From 34-65-8 sp046294735 (GTDB taxonomy: Bacteria; Pseudomonadota; Alphaproteobacteria; Sphingomonadales; Sphingomonadaceae): DNA of 64,000 nt. The DNA is taken from contig JBKBKB010000003.1 of the NCBI GenBank assembly GCA_046294735.1, forward strand, positions 337,336 through 401,335, read 5' to 3'. Positions 1 through 8,446 of this stretch are shown here, piece by piece (the first letter of the stretch is position 1; each line of letters begins with the position of its first letter). Below the pieces are notes generated by a model. That model was not told where the DNA came from, made no database searches, and worked only from the letters and a program-made list of their open reading frames with translations. The position numbers and the translations under genes were made by a program.

Positions 1-1
1 C

Positions 2-358
2 ACCGCGCCCCGGCGCGAACTGGGCGATGCGGTGCTGGCCACAACCTCGCCGCACCTGTTCACCGGCGATGAGGTCGACCACTTCATGGCCCTGGCCAAG
101 GCGGTGGCAGAGCGCAAGATCATCTGGGGCGGCGATTGCTACAATTACGGTCTGCTTGCATCGGGCCACGTCGATATCGTGTGCGAGGCGGGGCTGAAAC
201 TGCATGACTTTGCCGCGCTGGTGCCGGTGGTTGAGGGAGCGGGCGGGACCATGTGTGACTGGAACGGCGAACCGCTCCATGCGCAGAGCACCGGTGAAGT
301 GCTGGCGATCGGGGATCCGGCGCGGATGGAGGATGTGCTGGAGGCCATGCACGGCTGA
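2..358 (+). CDS. hisN: Histidinol-phosphatase, inositol monophosphatase family (5'-truncated by the window)
   Basis: Only the C-terminal 118 residues are present; the frame is open from base 2. The visible part has the metal/substrate region typical of inositol-monophosphatase enzymes: WGGDCYNYGLLASGHVD, then EAGLKLHDFAALVPVVEGAGG, ending with an ITG-like lid and the C-terminal helix. The WGGDCY...GH segment is the form seen in HisN-type histidinol phosphatases, which remove phosphate from L-histidinol phosphate in histidine synthesis using Mg2+; true inositol phosphatases usually carry a different sequence here. The catalytic N-terminal half lies outside the window, so substrate choice is inferred from this C-terminal signature alone. 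Confidence 0.75.
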   Translation, partial: TAPRRELGDAVLATTSPHLFTGDEVDHFMALAKAVAERKIIWGGDCYNYGLLASGHVDIVCEAGLKLHDFAALVPVVEGAGGTMCDWNGEPLHAQSTGEVLAIGDPARMEDVLEAMHG

Positions 359-447
359 CAAAACCATGACTGCAAACCGACACGGTTAACCCAATCCCAA
401 TCCGTGCGCGGTACGTCCTCCCGTTCAAACTTTGCCCGGGAGCAAGC

Positions 448-2442
448 ATGGCGACCAGTGCGCCGACCCAGACAGGACTGTCCGCGTCAAAGCCTGCCAT
501 GGTGGGCTGGGCGCGCTTGTTTGCATGGCTCCCGCTGTGGGTCATGCTGGCTGTCTCCGCGATCGAGCTGGCGCTGGCCAACCGCAAGTACAGCCTGTTC
601 ACTGGCGGTTTCGGCCAGTCACGCGCGGTCGACAGTGTGCCAGAACTGGCCTTGTTTCTGGTTGGCTATGGCGCGGTGCAGGCGCTATTGGCGCTTGCCG
701 GCTGGGCGCTGGCCTGCCGCCTGGCCCACGGCAAGCCCGGCTGGGTTGCGATCTATCTGTTCGCGCTGATCAATGGCGTGCTGTTCTGCGGGCTGCTGGC
801 GGCGCAGTACCAGCTCCATTCCTATTTCAGCGACGCGGTCGGCTTTACCCTGATCAAGCAGCTGGGCGGTGGCAGCCTGGTCGATGCGATCAAGTTCGGC
901 CTGAGCGAGATCGGCGTGGCCGTGCTCGGCCTCGCGGGGGGAGTGCTGCTGGCGTGGGGTCTGAGGAAGATCCTTGGCCGCGTCCTGAGCCGAGCGGCCC
1001 CGTCGGCAAGGCCCGTTCCGCGCAAATTGACATGGAGCGTCGCCGCCCTGTTTGTGGTCGCAGCCTTCGCGATTCCCCGCACCGGCTCGGATGCGGCGTT
1101 TGGCCTCAACCGGACGCTTGGCTGGCAGGCCGCAACCGGTGTCCTGAACCTGGTCAGCGATGTCGACCGCGACGGCTACGGCGTGTTCGCGATCCAGTAT
1201 GACCCCGCACCGTTCGATCCAACCCGGCACCCGCTCGCGCTCGACATCCCCGGCAACGGGATCGACGAGGACGGCTATGGCGGCGACCTTGAACTCGTGC
1301 CCCTGCCAGAGCCGCTGCCAGCCCAGACCTTTACCGGGCGGCGCCCGCATGTCGTGGTCGTGGTGCTGGAGTCGGTCCGATATGACGTGCTCGGCAAGCG
1401 GATCAACGGCAAGGTCGTGGCCCCGAACCTGGAGGCGCTGGCGGCACAGGGAAGCGCGGTCGTGCCCGCTTACAGCCATGTAGGCTTCACCACCGAATCG
1501 CTGAAGTCGGTCTTTTCCGGCCAGCTCGTCCCCCGGACCGGTGATCCGAGCCTGTTCACCGAGCTCAAGCAAAGCGGCTACAGGATCGGCGTCTATTCGG
1601 GCCAGCCGGAGGATTTCGGCGATATCTCCGCCACCGTATCGATGCGCAAATCAGCTGACGTCCACGTCGATGCCGAAACCCTGCGAGAGAAACGTGCCTT
1701 TGAATTTGCCGCCATGGGCTCGTTGCTGGTGGCGGAGGAGCACCTGATGGCGGCGTTCGACCGCACCCTGGGTGCAGGCACATGGGATGCGCCGCATTTC
1801 CTCTACTTCAATTTTCAGTCCGCCCATTTCCCTTACCACAACGACGCGGTGGGTATGAGGGTAGTGACGCAGCCGGTCCGCCGCAGCCAGATCAAGGCCG
1901 ACAATGCTGCCGCCGTGCAGGCAACATACTGGAACGCGGTGGCCCATGCCGATGCCTGGCTGGGTGAGGTCATTGGCCGGCTCAAGGCCCGGGGCGTGTG
2001 GGACGATACGATCCTGATCGTCACCGGCGATCACGGCGAGGATCTGTTCGAGGAAGGGTTCCTCGGGCACGGACATGTGATCAACACCCGCCAGTACGGC
2101 ACCGTGCTGGTCACCAACCGCCCGGGCATTCTGCCGGAAGGGCCGGTTTCGATGTCAGATTACCGCGCGATCCTGATAGCAGCGATGAGGGGCGAGGTGC
2201 CCCCTCAACCCCTTGCGCCCTTCTTGTACATTGGTGCCCTCGACAAGCCGACCGCGATCGGACTCGCCGGGTCGGGCAAGGCGCTCACCAGTCTGCGGCT
2301 CGACACCGGTGAAGCCTGTTTTGTGGAACAGGGGCGCTGCAGCCCCTATCAGGATACGTCAGGCCCGGATCGGGAGCGGGTCGACCGCGTGATCGCGCGC
2401 TGGGGAAGCGAGCGCTGGCGCGAACGGCAGCGGCCGCGCTGA
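448..2442 (+). CDS. Membrane-anchored sulfatase-family (alkaline phosphatase superfamily) protein
   Basis: This 664-residue protein has an N-terminal block of about four hydrophobic segments (residues ~15-200) and then an extracytoplasmic sulfatase fold. HVVVVVLESVRYD begins the fold, SHVGFTTESLKSVFSG holds the likely Thr/Ser nucleophile region, and VTGDHGEDLFEEGFLGHGH supplies the Asp/His metal ligands. This layout is that of LtaS/EptA-like transferases, which move a phospho-head group onto a lipid or glycan outside the membrane. Between the membrane part and the enzyme sit two Asp-rich loops (DVDRDGYGVF and GNGIDEDGYGGD) that look like EF-hand/calcium loops. The start ATG at 448 follows GGGAG at 438-442. 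The substrate cannot be told. A hydrolase role is the alternative. Confidence 0.72.
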   Translation: MATSAPTQTGLSASKPAMVGWARLFAWLPLWVMLAVSAIELALANRKYSLFTGGFGQSRAVDSVPELALFLVGYGAVQALLALAGWALACRLAHGKPGWVAIYLFALINGVLFCGLLAAQYQLHSYFSDAVGFTLIKQLGGGSLVDAIKFGLSEIGVAVLGLAGGVLLAWGLRKILGRVLSRAAPSARPVPRKLTWSVAALFVVAAFAIPRTGSDAAFGLNRTLGWQAATGVLNLVSDVDRDGYGVFAIQYDPAPFDPTRHPLALDIPGNGIDEDGYGGDLELVPLPEPLPAQTFTGRRPHVVVVVLESVRYDVLGKRINGKVVAPNLEALAAQGSAVVPAYSHVGFTTESLKSVFSGQLVPRTGDPSLFTELKQSGYRIGVYSGQPEDFGDISATVSMRKSADVHVDAETLREKRAFEFAAMGSLLVAEEHLMAAFDRTLGAGTWDAPHFLYFNFQSAHFPYHNDAVGMRVVTQPVRRSQIKADNAAAVQATYWNAVAHADAWLGEVIGRLKARGVWDDTILIVTGDHGEDLFEEGFLGHGHVINTRQYGTVLVTNRPGILPEGPVSMSDYRAILIAAMRGEVPPQPLAPFLYIGALDKPTAIGLAGSGKALTSLRLDTGEACFVEQGRCSPYQDTSGPDRERVDRVIARWGSERWRERQRPR

Positions 2443-2451
2443 ACGGCGTGC

Positions 2452-2479
2452 TTGCATTTCGGGGCAAGTTCGCTAGAGC
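2452..2479 (+). promoter_or_regulatory. Probable promoter for rpmI-rplT
   Basis: TTGCAT at 2452-2457 and TAGAGC at 2474-2479 are separated by 16 bp, just after the upstream gene stops and about 90 bp before rpmI. The match to a housekeeping sigma promoter is fair at -35 and partial at -10. No experimental support; judged by position and pattern only. Confidence 0.4.
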
Positions 2480-2492
2480 GCCCCGCTTCACT

Positions 2493-2552
2493 GACACGTG
2501 ATTCATGCGCCTGCCTGGCTGTAAGGGCTGCCAGGGCCGGTTCGAACGTGTC
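2493..2552 (+). promoter_or_regulatory. Structured 5' leader of rpmI-rplT, candidate ribosomal-protein autoregulatory element
   Basis: GACACGT at 2493-2499 is perfectly complementary to ACGTGTC at 2546-2552. Nested inside, CCTGGC at 2514-2519 pairs with GCCAGG at 2530-2535. The outer stem ends seven bases before the rpmI Shine-Dalgarno (AGGAG, 2559-2563). L20 is known in other bacteria to bind the leader of its own operon; whether this unrelated-looking structure does the same is inference. Confidence 0.4.
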
Positions 2553-2569
2553 TCTGACAGGAGATGAAA

Positions 2570-2773
2570 ATGCCCAAGATGAAAACCAAGAGCGGCGTGA
2601 AAAAGCGCTTCAAGCTCACTGCCACGGGTAAGGTCAAGCATGGTGTCGCCGGCAAGCGCCACCGCCTGATCAGCCACAATGCGAAGTATATCCGCCAGAA
2701 CCGCGGCACCTCCGTCCTGTCCGAATCGGACTGGAAAGCGGTGAAAAAGTGGGCCCCTTACGGGCTCGACTGA
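2570..2773 (+). CDS. rpmI: 50S ribosomal protein L35
   Basis: This is a 67-residue basic protein of the normal L35 length, starting MPKMKTKSG and containing the family signature KRHRLISHNAKYIRQNRGT. L35 is a late-assembling large-subunit protein. An in-frame ATG lies two codons upstream at 2564, but ATG 2570 is preferred. It has AGGAG at 2559-2563 six bases upstream and gives the standard N-terminus. The gene is followed after 26 bp by rplT. infC, often the first gene of this operon, is absent; transcription probably starts at the promoter near 2452 and passes through the structured leader. Confidence 0.97.
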   Translation: MPKMKTKSGVKKRFKLTATGKVKHGVAGKRHRLISHNAKYIRQNRGTSVLSESDWKAVKKWAPYGLD

Positions 2774-2799
2774 GCGCGCGAATTTAGGAGAAACGGACT

Positions 2800-3159
2800 A
2801 TGCCTCGCATCAAACGCGGCGTCACCACACGCCAGAAGCACAAGCGGCTGCTCGACCAGGCCAAGGGCTATCGCGGTCGCCGCAAGAACACCATCCGCGT
2901 CGCCCGACAGGCGGTCGAAAAGGCCGGGCAGTATGCCTACCGAGACCGCAAGGTTAAGAAGCGCTCGTTCCGCGCCCTGTGGATCCAGCGGATCAACGCA
3001 GCGGTGCGCGCCGAAGGGCTGACCTATTCCCAGTTCATGCACGGCACCAAGCTGGCCGGGATCGAGCTGGACCGCAAGGTCATGGCCGACCTGGCGATGA
3101 ACGAGGGTTCGGCCTTCAAGGCGATCATCGCCCAGGCCAGGGCGGCTTTGCCCGCCTGA
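2800..3159 (+). CDS. rplT: 50S ribosomal protein L20
   Basis: The 119-residue protein is full length for L20 and starts MPRIKRGVTTRQKHKRLL. It has the long basic N-terminal helix followed by the conserved RDRKVKKRSFRALWIQRINAA core. L20 binds 23S rRNA early in large-subunit assembly and, in several bacteria, represses translation of its own operon. The start ATG at 2800 follows TAGGAG. It is the last gene of the two-gene rpmI-rplT operon; an intrinsic terminator lies 23 bp past the stop. Confidence 0.98.
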   Translation: MPRIKRGVTTRQKHKRLLDQAKGYRGRRKNTIRVARQAVEKAGQYAYRDRKVKKRSFRALWIQRINAAVRAEGLTYSQFMHGTKLAGIELDRKVMADLAMNEGSAFKAIIAQARAALPA

Positions 3160-3181
3160 GCCAGACCCAGATGAAAAAGGT

Positions 3182-3215
3182 AAGGGCGGTTCCTTTGGAG
3201 CCGCCCTTTTCTTTT
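3182..3215 (+). terminator. Intrinsic terminator of rpmI-rplT
   Basis: AAGGGCGG at 3182-3189 pairs with CCGCCCTT at 3201-3208 across an 11-base loop (itself able to pair TCC with GGA), followed by a T-rich run to 3215. The stem-plus-U-run form is a standard rho-independent terminator. Confidence 0.85.
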
Positions 3216-3279
3216 GCGCGCCATCGGCATAAGGCTCATCCCGGGTTGCACAAACACGACACGCCTAAGGAGGGCGGAC

Positions 3280-4152
3280 ATGGGTCGCCGGTGCGAAGTG
3301 ACGGTGCGGTTCCACGAACCGCCCGCCGATTTGCGGGGGTATTTCACCACCTTTTACCGGGTCGAGTTCGATTGCCCGGACGGACCGGTCGAAGATGCCC
3401 TGCAACCCGAATGGGCTGGCCTGCGATTCTTCAATAACACTGGGACTGTCAGCAGTATCGCCGGTGGCGGTACCGTTGCCGGGGCTGATTTCATGGCCAT
3501 GGGGCCAACCAGCCTGCCGGTCCGCTTCCAGCTGGCAACTTCGCGCATGTGGGGCGTTGGCCTGCTTCCGCAGGGCTGGGCCGCCTATATGGGCGTTCCG
3601 GCGCATGCCATGGCCAACCGTATCTTTGACGGGCGCAAAGAGCCCGCCTTCGGCCGCTTTGTATCTCTGGCTGACCGGCTGACTGCCGATCCCGCGCGAG
3701 AAGAACAGGAACTGGAGACAATAACCCGCTTCTTCCGCGAAGAAGCGCCGCGCGACACTGAAGAGGACGACCGGATCCTGGTGGTGCACCAGTTGCTGAT
3801 CGATCCTGAATTGCCCGATGTTGCCGGGCTGGCCGAGCGAGCCGGGCTCCATCCACGCACGCTGGAGCGATTGTGCCGTAAGGCGTTCGGCTTTGCGCCA
3901 AAGAAACTGCTGCGGCGGCAGCGCTTCATGCGCAGCCTCGCGCAGTTCATGCTCGATCCGTCGATGAAATGGATCGGCGCGATCGATGCGCTCTATTTCG
4001 ACCAAAGCCACTTCGTGCGCGACTGCAAGGAATTCCTCGGCATGTCGCCGAGCGAATACGCCGCGCTTGATCATCCGATCCTGTCCTCGGTCATGCGGGA
4101 ACGGATGCGGGTGCGCGGGGCGGCGGTGCAGGCGCTTGACCGGCCAGGATAA
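3280..4152 (+). CDS. AraC-family transcriptional regulator
   Basis: The 290-residue protein ends in two helix-turn-helix motifs typical of AraC/XylS proteins. The first is VAGLAERAGLHPRTLERLCRK (residues ~185-205) and the second WIGAIDALYFDQSHFVRDCK (~233-252). It closes with the usual FLGMSPSEY. The N-terminal ~170 residues resemble the DUF6597-type ligand/oligomerisation region rather than a cupin sugar-binding arm. ATG 3280 is chosen because TAAGGAGG at 3266-3273 precedes it; the frame is open further upstream into the rplT terminator. No target can be named. The adjacent pheS promoter overlaps its 3' end, so co-regulation with pheST is not implied. Confidence 0.85.
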   Translation: MGRRCEVTVRFHEPPADLRGYFTTFYRVEFDCPDGPVEDALQPEWAGLRFFNNTGTVSSIAGGGTVAGADFMAMGPTSLPVRFQLATSRMWGVGLLPQGWAAYMGVPAHAMANRIFDGRKEPAFGRFVSLADRLTADPAREEQELETITRFFREEAPRDTEEDDRILVVHQLLIDPELPDVAGLAERAGLHPRTLERLCRKAFGFAPKKLLRRQRFMRSLAQFMLDPSMKWIGAIDALYFDQSHFVRDCKEFLGMSPSEYAALDHPILSSVMRERMRVRGAAVQALDRPG

Positions 4153-4165
4153 CGCACGACTATAT
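4136..4165 (+). promoter_or_regulatory. Probable promoter for pheS-pheT operon
   Basis: TTGACC at 4136-4141 and CTATAT at 4160-4165 are separated by 18 bp, overlapping the last codons of the AraC gene and lying about 40 bp before pheS. Both boxes fit the alphaproteobacterial housekeeping pattern. No Phe-rich leader peptide or attenuator is visible in the short interval. Confidence 0.5.
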
Positions 4166-4203
4166 TTTGCCTTGCGGCACGTTTCCGGCTAGCGGCCCGT
4201 GCC

Positions 4204-5304
4204 ATGCAGGAACTCGAATCCCGGAATGAAGCGGCGCTGGCAGCGATCGCTGCCGCGCAGACGCCAGACGAGCTGGAAACCGTGCGCGTGGAAGCGCTGG
4301 GCAAGCAGGGCTGGATCACGCTCGCGCTCAAGACGCTGGGGGGGATGTCGCCAGACGAGCGGCAGGTTGCCGGGCCGCGCATCCAGGGCATTCGCGCGGC
4401 GGTGTCCGATGCCCTGGCGGCGCGCAAGCAGGTGCTGGAGGACGCCCTGCTTGAACAGCGGTTGGCCAGCGAGACGCTCGACCTGACGCTGCCGGCCCCC
4501 GCTGCTCCCAAAGGCAGCGTTCACCCGGTCAGCCAGGTGATGGACGAACTGGCGGAAATCTTCGCTGATCTCGGCTTTTCCGTCGCCACCGGCCCGGAGA
4601 TCGAGGACGACTGGCACAACTTCACCGCGCTCAACATGGCCGAAACGCACCCGGCGCGGGCGATGCACGACACGTTCTATTTCCCGGATGTGGATAGCGA
4701 AGGCCGCCGGATGCTCCTGCGCACGCATACTTCACCGGTGCAGATCCGTTCGATGGCGGCGCAGGGCGCGCCGATCCGGATCATCGCGCCCGGCCGGGTC
4801 TACCGCTCTGACAGTGACGCGACCCACACCCCGATGTTCCACCAGGTCGAAGGGCTGGTGATCGACCGCGACATTCATCTGGGCCACCTGAAGTGGACGC
4901 TGGAGACCTTCCTCAAGGCTTTCTTCGAGCGCGAGGACATCGTCCTGCGCCTGCGGCCAAGCTACTTCCCGTTCACGGAGCCTTCGGTCGAAGTCGATGT
5001 TGGATGGCAGAATGTGGGGGGGCGCCGTGTTCTCGGCGGCGACGGCGATGCGCCGGGCCACGGGTGGATGGAACTGCTCGGCTCCGGCATGGTCAATCGC
5101 CGGGTGATCGAATCTGCGGGGCTCGCCCCGGACCAGTGGCAAGGCTTCGCGTTTGGCGTCGGCGTCGACCGCCTTGCCATGCTGAAGTACGGAATGGATG
5201 ACCTGCGCGCCTTCTTCGACGGCGATAATCGCTGGCTGGCGCATTACGGCTTCTCGGCGTTCGACCAGCCGACGCTTTCCGCTGGGGTGGGGGCACGGGC
5301 ATGA
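4204..5304 (+). CDS. pheS: Phenylalanyl-tRNA synthetase alpha subunit
   Basis: The 366-residue protein is full length for the bacterial alpha chain, which carries the catalytic site of the alpha2-beta2 enzyme and activates phenylalanine for tRNA-Phe. The N-terminal ~90 residues form the tRNA-binding coiled-coil. Class II motifs follow: HPVSQVMDELAEIF, TGPEIEDDWHNFTALNM, then HTSPVQIRSM and RVYRSDSDATHTPMFHQVEGL (motif 2), and GFAFGVGVDRLAMLKYG (motif 3). It overlaps pheT by four bases, so translation is coupled. No strong Shine-Dalgarno precedes ATG 4204, but the N-terminus matches the family. Confidence 0.97.
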   Translation: MQELESRNEAALAAIAAAQTPDELETVRVEALGKQGWITLALKTLGGMSPDERQVAGPRIQGIRAAVSDALAARKQVLEDALLEQRLASETLDLTLPAPAAPKGSVHPVSQVMDELAEIFADLGFSVATGPEIEDDWHNFTALNMAETHPARAMHDTFYFPDVDSEGRRMLLRTHTSPVQIRSMAAQGAPIRIIAPGRVYRSDSDATHTPMFHQVEGLVIDRDIHLGHLKWTLETFLKAFFEREDIVLRLRPSYFPFTEPSVEVDVGWQNVGGRRVLGGDGDAPGHGWMELLGSGMVNRRVIESAGLAPDQWQGFAFGVGVDRLAMLKYGMDDLRAFFDGDNRWLAHYGFSAFDQPTLSAGVGARA

Positions 5305-7700
5305 AGTTTTCGATCGAATGGCTGAAGGACTTCCTCGACACCGGGGCCTCGGTGACCGAGATCGCCGCTGCGCTCAACCGGATCGGGCACGAGGTCGAAG
5401 GGATCGAGGACCCCGCGGAACGGCTAGCGGGCTTCCGCGTGGCCCATGTGCTCACCGCCGCACCCCATCCCGATGCCGACAAGCTGCAGGTGCTGACCGT
5501 CGACACCGGGGAAGGGCAGCCGCTGCAGGTCGTCTGCGGTGCGCCCAATGCCCGTGCCGGGATGAAGGGTGTGCTCGGCCTGCCCGGAGCCATCGTGCCC
5601 GCGAACGGCATGGAGCTGCGCAAGAGCGCGATCCGCGGGGTCGAATCGAACGGCATGATGTGTTCGGTTCGCGAACTGGAACTGGGCGAAGACCACAACG
5701 GGATCATCGAACTGCCCGCCGATGCGCCGGTCGGCATGGCCTTTGCCGATTACCACGGCACCTCGCCGGTGATCGAGGTGGCGATTACGCCCAACCGGCC
5801 CGATTGCATGGGCGTGCTGGGTCTGGCCCGCGATCTGGCCGCGTCGGGAATCGGCACGCTGAAGCCGCTGGCTGTGCCCGCGATCGAGGGCGCTTTCACC
5901 TGCCCGGCGGACATCCGCACCGACGATCCCGAAGGCTGCCCGGCCTTCTACGGCCGGGTCATTCGCGGCGTGACCAATGGAACCAGTCCTGACTGGATGC
6001 AGCGGCGGCTCAAGGCTGCCGGGCAGCGGCCGATCTCGGCCTTGGTTGACGTGACCAATTACCTCATGCTGGCGTTTGGCCGCCCTGCCCACGTCTATGA
6101 CCTGGCGAAGCTCTCGGGCGCGGTGGTCGCAAGGCGGGCACAGCCGGGCGAGCAGGTTCTGGCGCTGAACGAGAAGACCTATACCCTCGACCAGACCATG
6201 ACCGTGATCGCCGACGACCGGCAGGTCCATGACATCGCCGGGATCATGGGCGGCGAGCATTCCGGGGTGAGCGAAGGCACGACCGATGTCCTGCTCGAAA
6301 TTGCCTATTTCAACCCGGAAAGCATCGGCGTGACCGGGCGCAACCTGGGCCTGTCCTCCGACGCGCGCACCCGGTTCGAGCGCGGGGTCGATCCGGCGTT
6401 CCTCAATGACGGGCTGGCGATCCTGACCGATCTGATCCTGGGCCTGTGTGGGGGGCAGCCGAGTGCAATCGTGCGCGCAGGCGAGCCGCCACTGGCACCG
6501 AAAGTGGTGGCATTCGATCCCGCGCTGACCGCCAGCCTCGGCGGTGTGAGCGTGCCCGAGGCAGAACAGCGCCGTATCCTCGAAGCGCTCGGCTTCAGCG
6601 TGGACGAAGGGTGGCAGGTGACCTGCCCGCCGCGCCGCCATGATATCGAAGGCCCGGCCGATCTGGTCGAGGAAGTGGTCCGCATCCACGGCCTCGACAA
6701 TGTGCAGAGCGTGGCCCTGCCGCGGGCCGACGGGGTCGCCCGCCCCACCGCCACCCCGCTGCAGCTGACTGAGCGCAAGCTGCGCCGGGCCGCTGCCGCG
6801 CGCGGGCTCAACGAGGCGGTCACCTGGTCCTTCCTGCCCGTCGCCGATGCCGAGCATTTCGCCGAAGGCGCGCCATTGTGGGTGCTGGAAAACCCGATCA
6901 GCGAGGATATGAAGGCGATGCGCCCCTCGCTGCTGCCGGGGCTCCTGTCGGCCGCCAAGCGCAATGCTGACCGGGGTGCGGACGGTTCGCGCCTGTTCGA
7001 AATCGGGCGGCGTTACTTCCGCGGCGCGAGCGGCGCGAGCGACGAGAAGCCGACCCTGGGCATAATCCTCGCCGGAGAGAAAACCCCGCGCGGCTGGGCG
7101 ACCGGGAAAGCCGCCGCGTTCGATGCCTATGATGCCAAGGCCGAAGCGCTCGCGCTGCTCGAAGCGGCAGGCGCGCCGGTCGAGAGCCTGATGGTGATGG
7201 GCCCGGACAGCATCGGGCCGGGGGCGCAGTTCCATCCCGGTCAGTCAGCCACCCTGCGGCTCGGGCCGAAGAACGTGCTGGCCCGGTTTGGCGTTCTCCA
7301 CCCGGCTACGCTCAAGGCGTTCGACATCGATGGCCCGGTGGCTGCGGCCGAGCTGTTTCTCGATGCCATTCCGGCGCGCAAGGGCGCAGGCTTTGCCCGG
7401 CCGCCCTATGCCCCGCCTGCCTTGCAGGCGATCACGCGAGACTTTGCCTTTCTGGTTCCGGCTGCTCTGCCAGCGGGCGACCTGCTGCGGGCGGTGCGCG
7501 GGGCAGACAAGGCAGCGATTGTCGCAGCGCGGGTGTTCGACCTGTTCACCGGGCAGGGCGTGCCCGACGGCCGGAAATCGGTCGCGCTGGAGGTCACGCT
7601 CCAGCCGGGCGACAAGACCTTCACCGACGCCGAGATCAAGGCGATTTCCGACAAGGTGGTGGTCTCGGCAGCCAAACTGGGCGCGGAGCTGCGCGGATGA
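5301..7700 (+). CDS. pheT: Phenylalanyl-tRNA synthetase beta subunit
   Basis: At 799 residues this is a normal-length beta subunit. Domains in order: EMAP/tRNA-binding-like domain (~40-150, with PHPDADKLQVLTVDTG), B3/B4 editing domain (~215-390), B5 domain (~400-470), the inactive class II core (~490-690) and the C-terminal ferredoxin-fold anticodon-binding domain (~705-799, beginning near PPYAPPALQAITRDFAF). It partners PheS, edits mischarged Tyr-tRNA-Phe and binds the anticodon. ATG 5301 overlaps the pheS stop as ATGA, and the stop overlaps the next gene the same way. Confidence 0.97.
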   Translation: MKFSIEWLKDFLDTGASVTEIAAALNRIGHEVEGIEDPAERLAGFRVAHVLTAAPHPDADKLQVLTVDTGEGQPLQVVCGAPNARAGMKGVLGLPGAIVPANGMELRKSAIRGVESNGMMCSVRELELGEDHNGIIELPADAPVGMAFADYHGTSPVIEVAITPNRPDCMGVLGLARDLAASGIGTLKPLAVPAIEGAFTCPADIRTDDPEGCPAFYGRVIRGVTNGTSPDWMQRRLKAAGQRPISALVDVTNYLMLAFGRPAHVYDLAKLSGAVVARRAQPGEQVLALNEKTYTLDQTMTVIADDRQVHDIAGIMGGEHSGVSEGTTDVLLEIAYFNPESIGVTGRNLGLSSDARTRFERGVDPAFLNDGLAILTDLILGLCGGQPSAIVRAGEPPLAPKVVAFDPALTASLGGVSVPEAEQRRILEALGFSVDEGWQVTCPPRRHDIEGPADLVEEVVRIHGLDNVQSVALPRADGVARPTATPLQLTERKLRRAAAARGLNEAVTWSFLPVADAEHFAEGAPLWVLENPISEDMKAMRPSLLPGLLSAAKRNADRGADGSRLFEIGRRYFRGASGASDEKPTLGIILAGEKTPRGWATGKAAAFDAYDAKAEALALLEAAGAPVESLMVMGPDSIGPGAQFHPGQSATLRLGPKNVLARFGVLHPATLKAFDIDGPVAAAELFLDAIPARKGAGFARPPYAPPALQAITRDFAFLVPAALPAGDLLRAVRGADKAAIVAARVFDLFTGQGVPDGRKSVALEVTLQPGDKTFTDAEIKAISDKVVVSAAKLGAELRG

Positions 7701-8446
7701 AAACGGCACTGGTCACCGGCGCAACCTCTGGCATCGGCGAAGCGACCGTGCGCACACTGGTGGCGAGCGGCTGGCGCTGCGTGGCGACAGGGCGGCGCAA
7801 AGAACGGCTCGTCGCGCTGGTCGCCGAATTGGGTGCGGACAAGGTCCACCCGGCGGTGTTCGACGTGCGCGATACCGCCGCGCTCGATGCTGCGCTGGCG
7901 GCACTGCCCGGGGAATTCGCCGGGATCGACCTGCTGGTCAACAATGCAGGGCTGGCCCAGGGCCTGTCGCCCGCGCAGGACGCCAATCTCGATGACTGGC
8001 AGACCATGATCGACACCAATGTGACGGCCATGGTGATCCTCACCCGAAAGCTGCTGCCCGGCCTGATTGTGCGCAAGGGCGCGATCATTGCCATCGGATC
8101 GGTCGCGGGGAACTACATCTATCCCGGCGGCAACGTCTATGCCGGGTCCAAGGCGTTCGCGAACCACTTCACGCTCGCCCTGCGGGCCGATCTCCATGGC
8201 ACAGGCGTGCGCGTTACCTCGATTGAACCCGGCATGGTCGAGACCGAGTTCACCCTGGTGCGGACCGGCAGCCAGAAAGCGTCCGACGATCTCTATGCCG
8301 GGGCCCACCCGATGACCGGTCAGGATATTGCCGACACAATCCGCTGGATCGCCGAACTGCCCCCGCACCTCAACATCAACCGGATCGAACTGATGCCGGT
8401 CAACCAGGACTTCGCCGGCTTCCGCGTCGCGCGTACGCAACCATGA
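7697..8446 (+). CDS. Short-chain dehydrogenase/reductase, YdfG-like
   Basis: This 249-residue classical SDR has the TGATSGIG nucleotide-binding motif near residue 7, NNAG, and the catalytic Ser...YAGSK arrangement (GSVAGNYIYPGGNVYAGSKAF). The IEPGMVETEF segment and overall length match the YdfG group, NADP-dependent dehydrogenases acting on serine, 3-hydroxy acids or malonic semialdehyde. It sits between pheT and prfC with ATGA overlaps at both ends, so it is translated from the same mRNA as these translation genes. No functional link to translation is evident. The exact substrate is unknown. Confidence 0.85.
   Translation: MKTALVTGATSGIGEATVRTLVASGWRCVATGRRKERLVALVAELGADKVHPAVFDVRDTAALDAALAALPGEFAGIDLLVNNAGLAQGLSPAQDANLDDWQTMIDTNVTAMVILTRKLLPGLIVRKGAIIAIGSVAGNYIYPGGNVYAGSKAFANHFTLALRADLHGTGVRVTSIEPGMVETEFTLVRTGSQKASDDLYAGAHPMTGQDIADTIRWIAELPPHLNINRIELMPVNQDFAGFRVARTQP

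Noticed and set aside
4153..4203. Phenylalanine attenuator or T-box before pheS
   Set aside because: The interval is only about 50 bp with no Phe-codon run, T-box or terminator hairpin.
5424..7235. 603-codon open frame antisense to pheT
   Set aside because: High-GC codon bias leaves the antisense frame open; no family motif, no ribosome site, and it lies wholly inside an unmistakable pheT.
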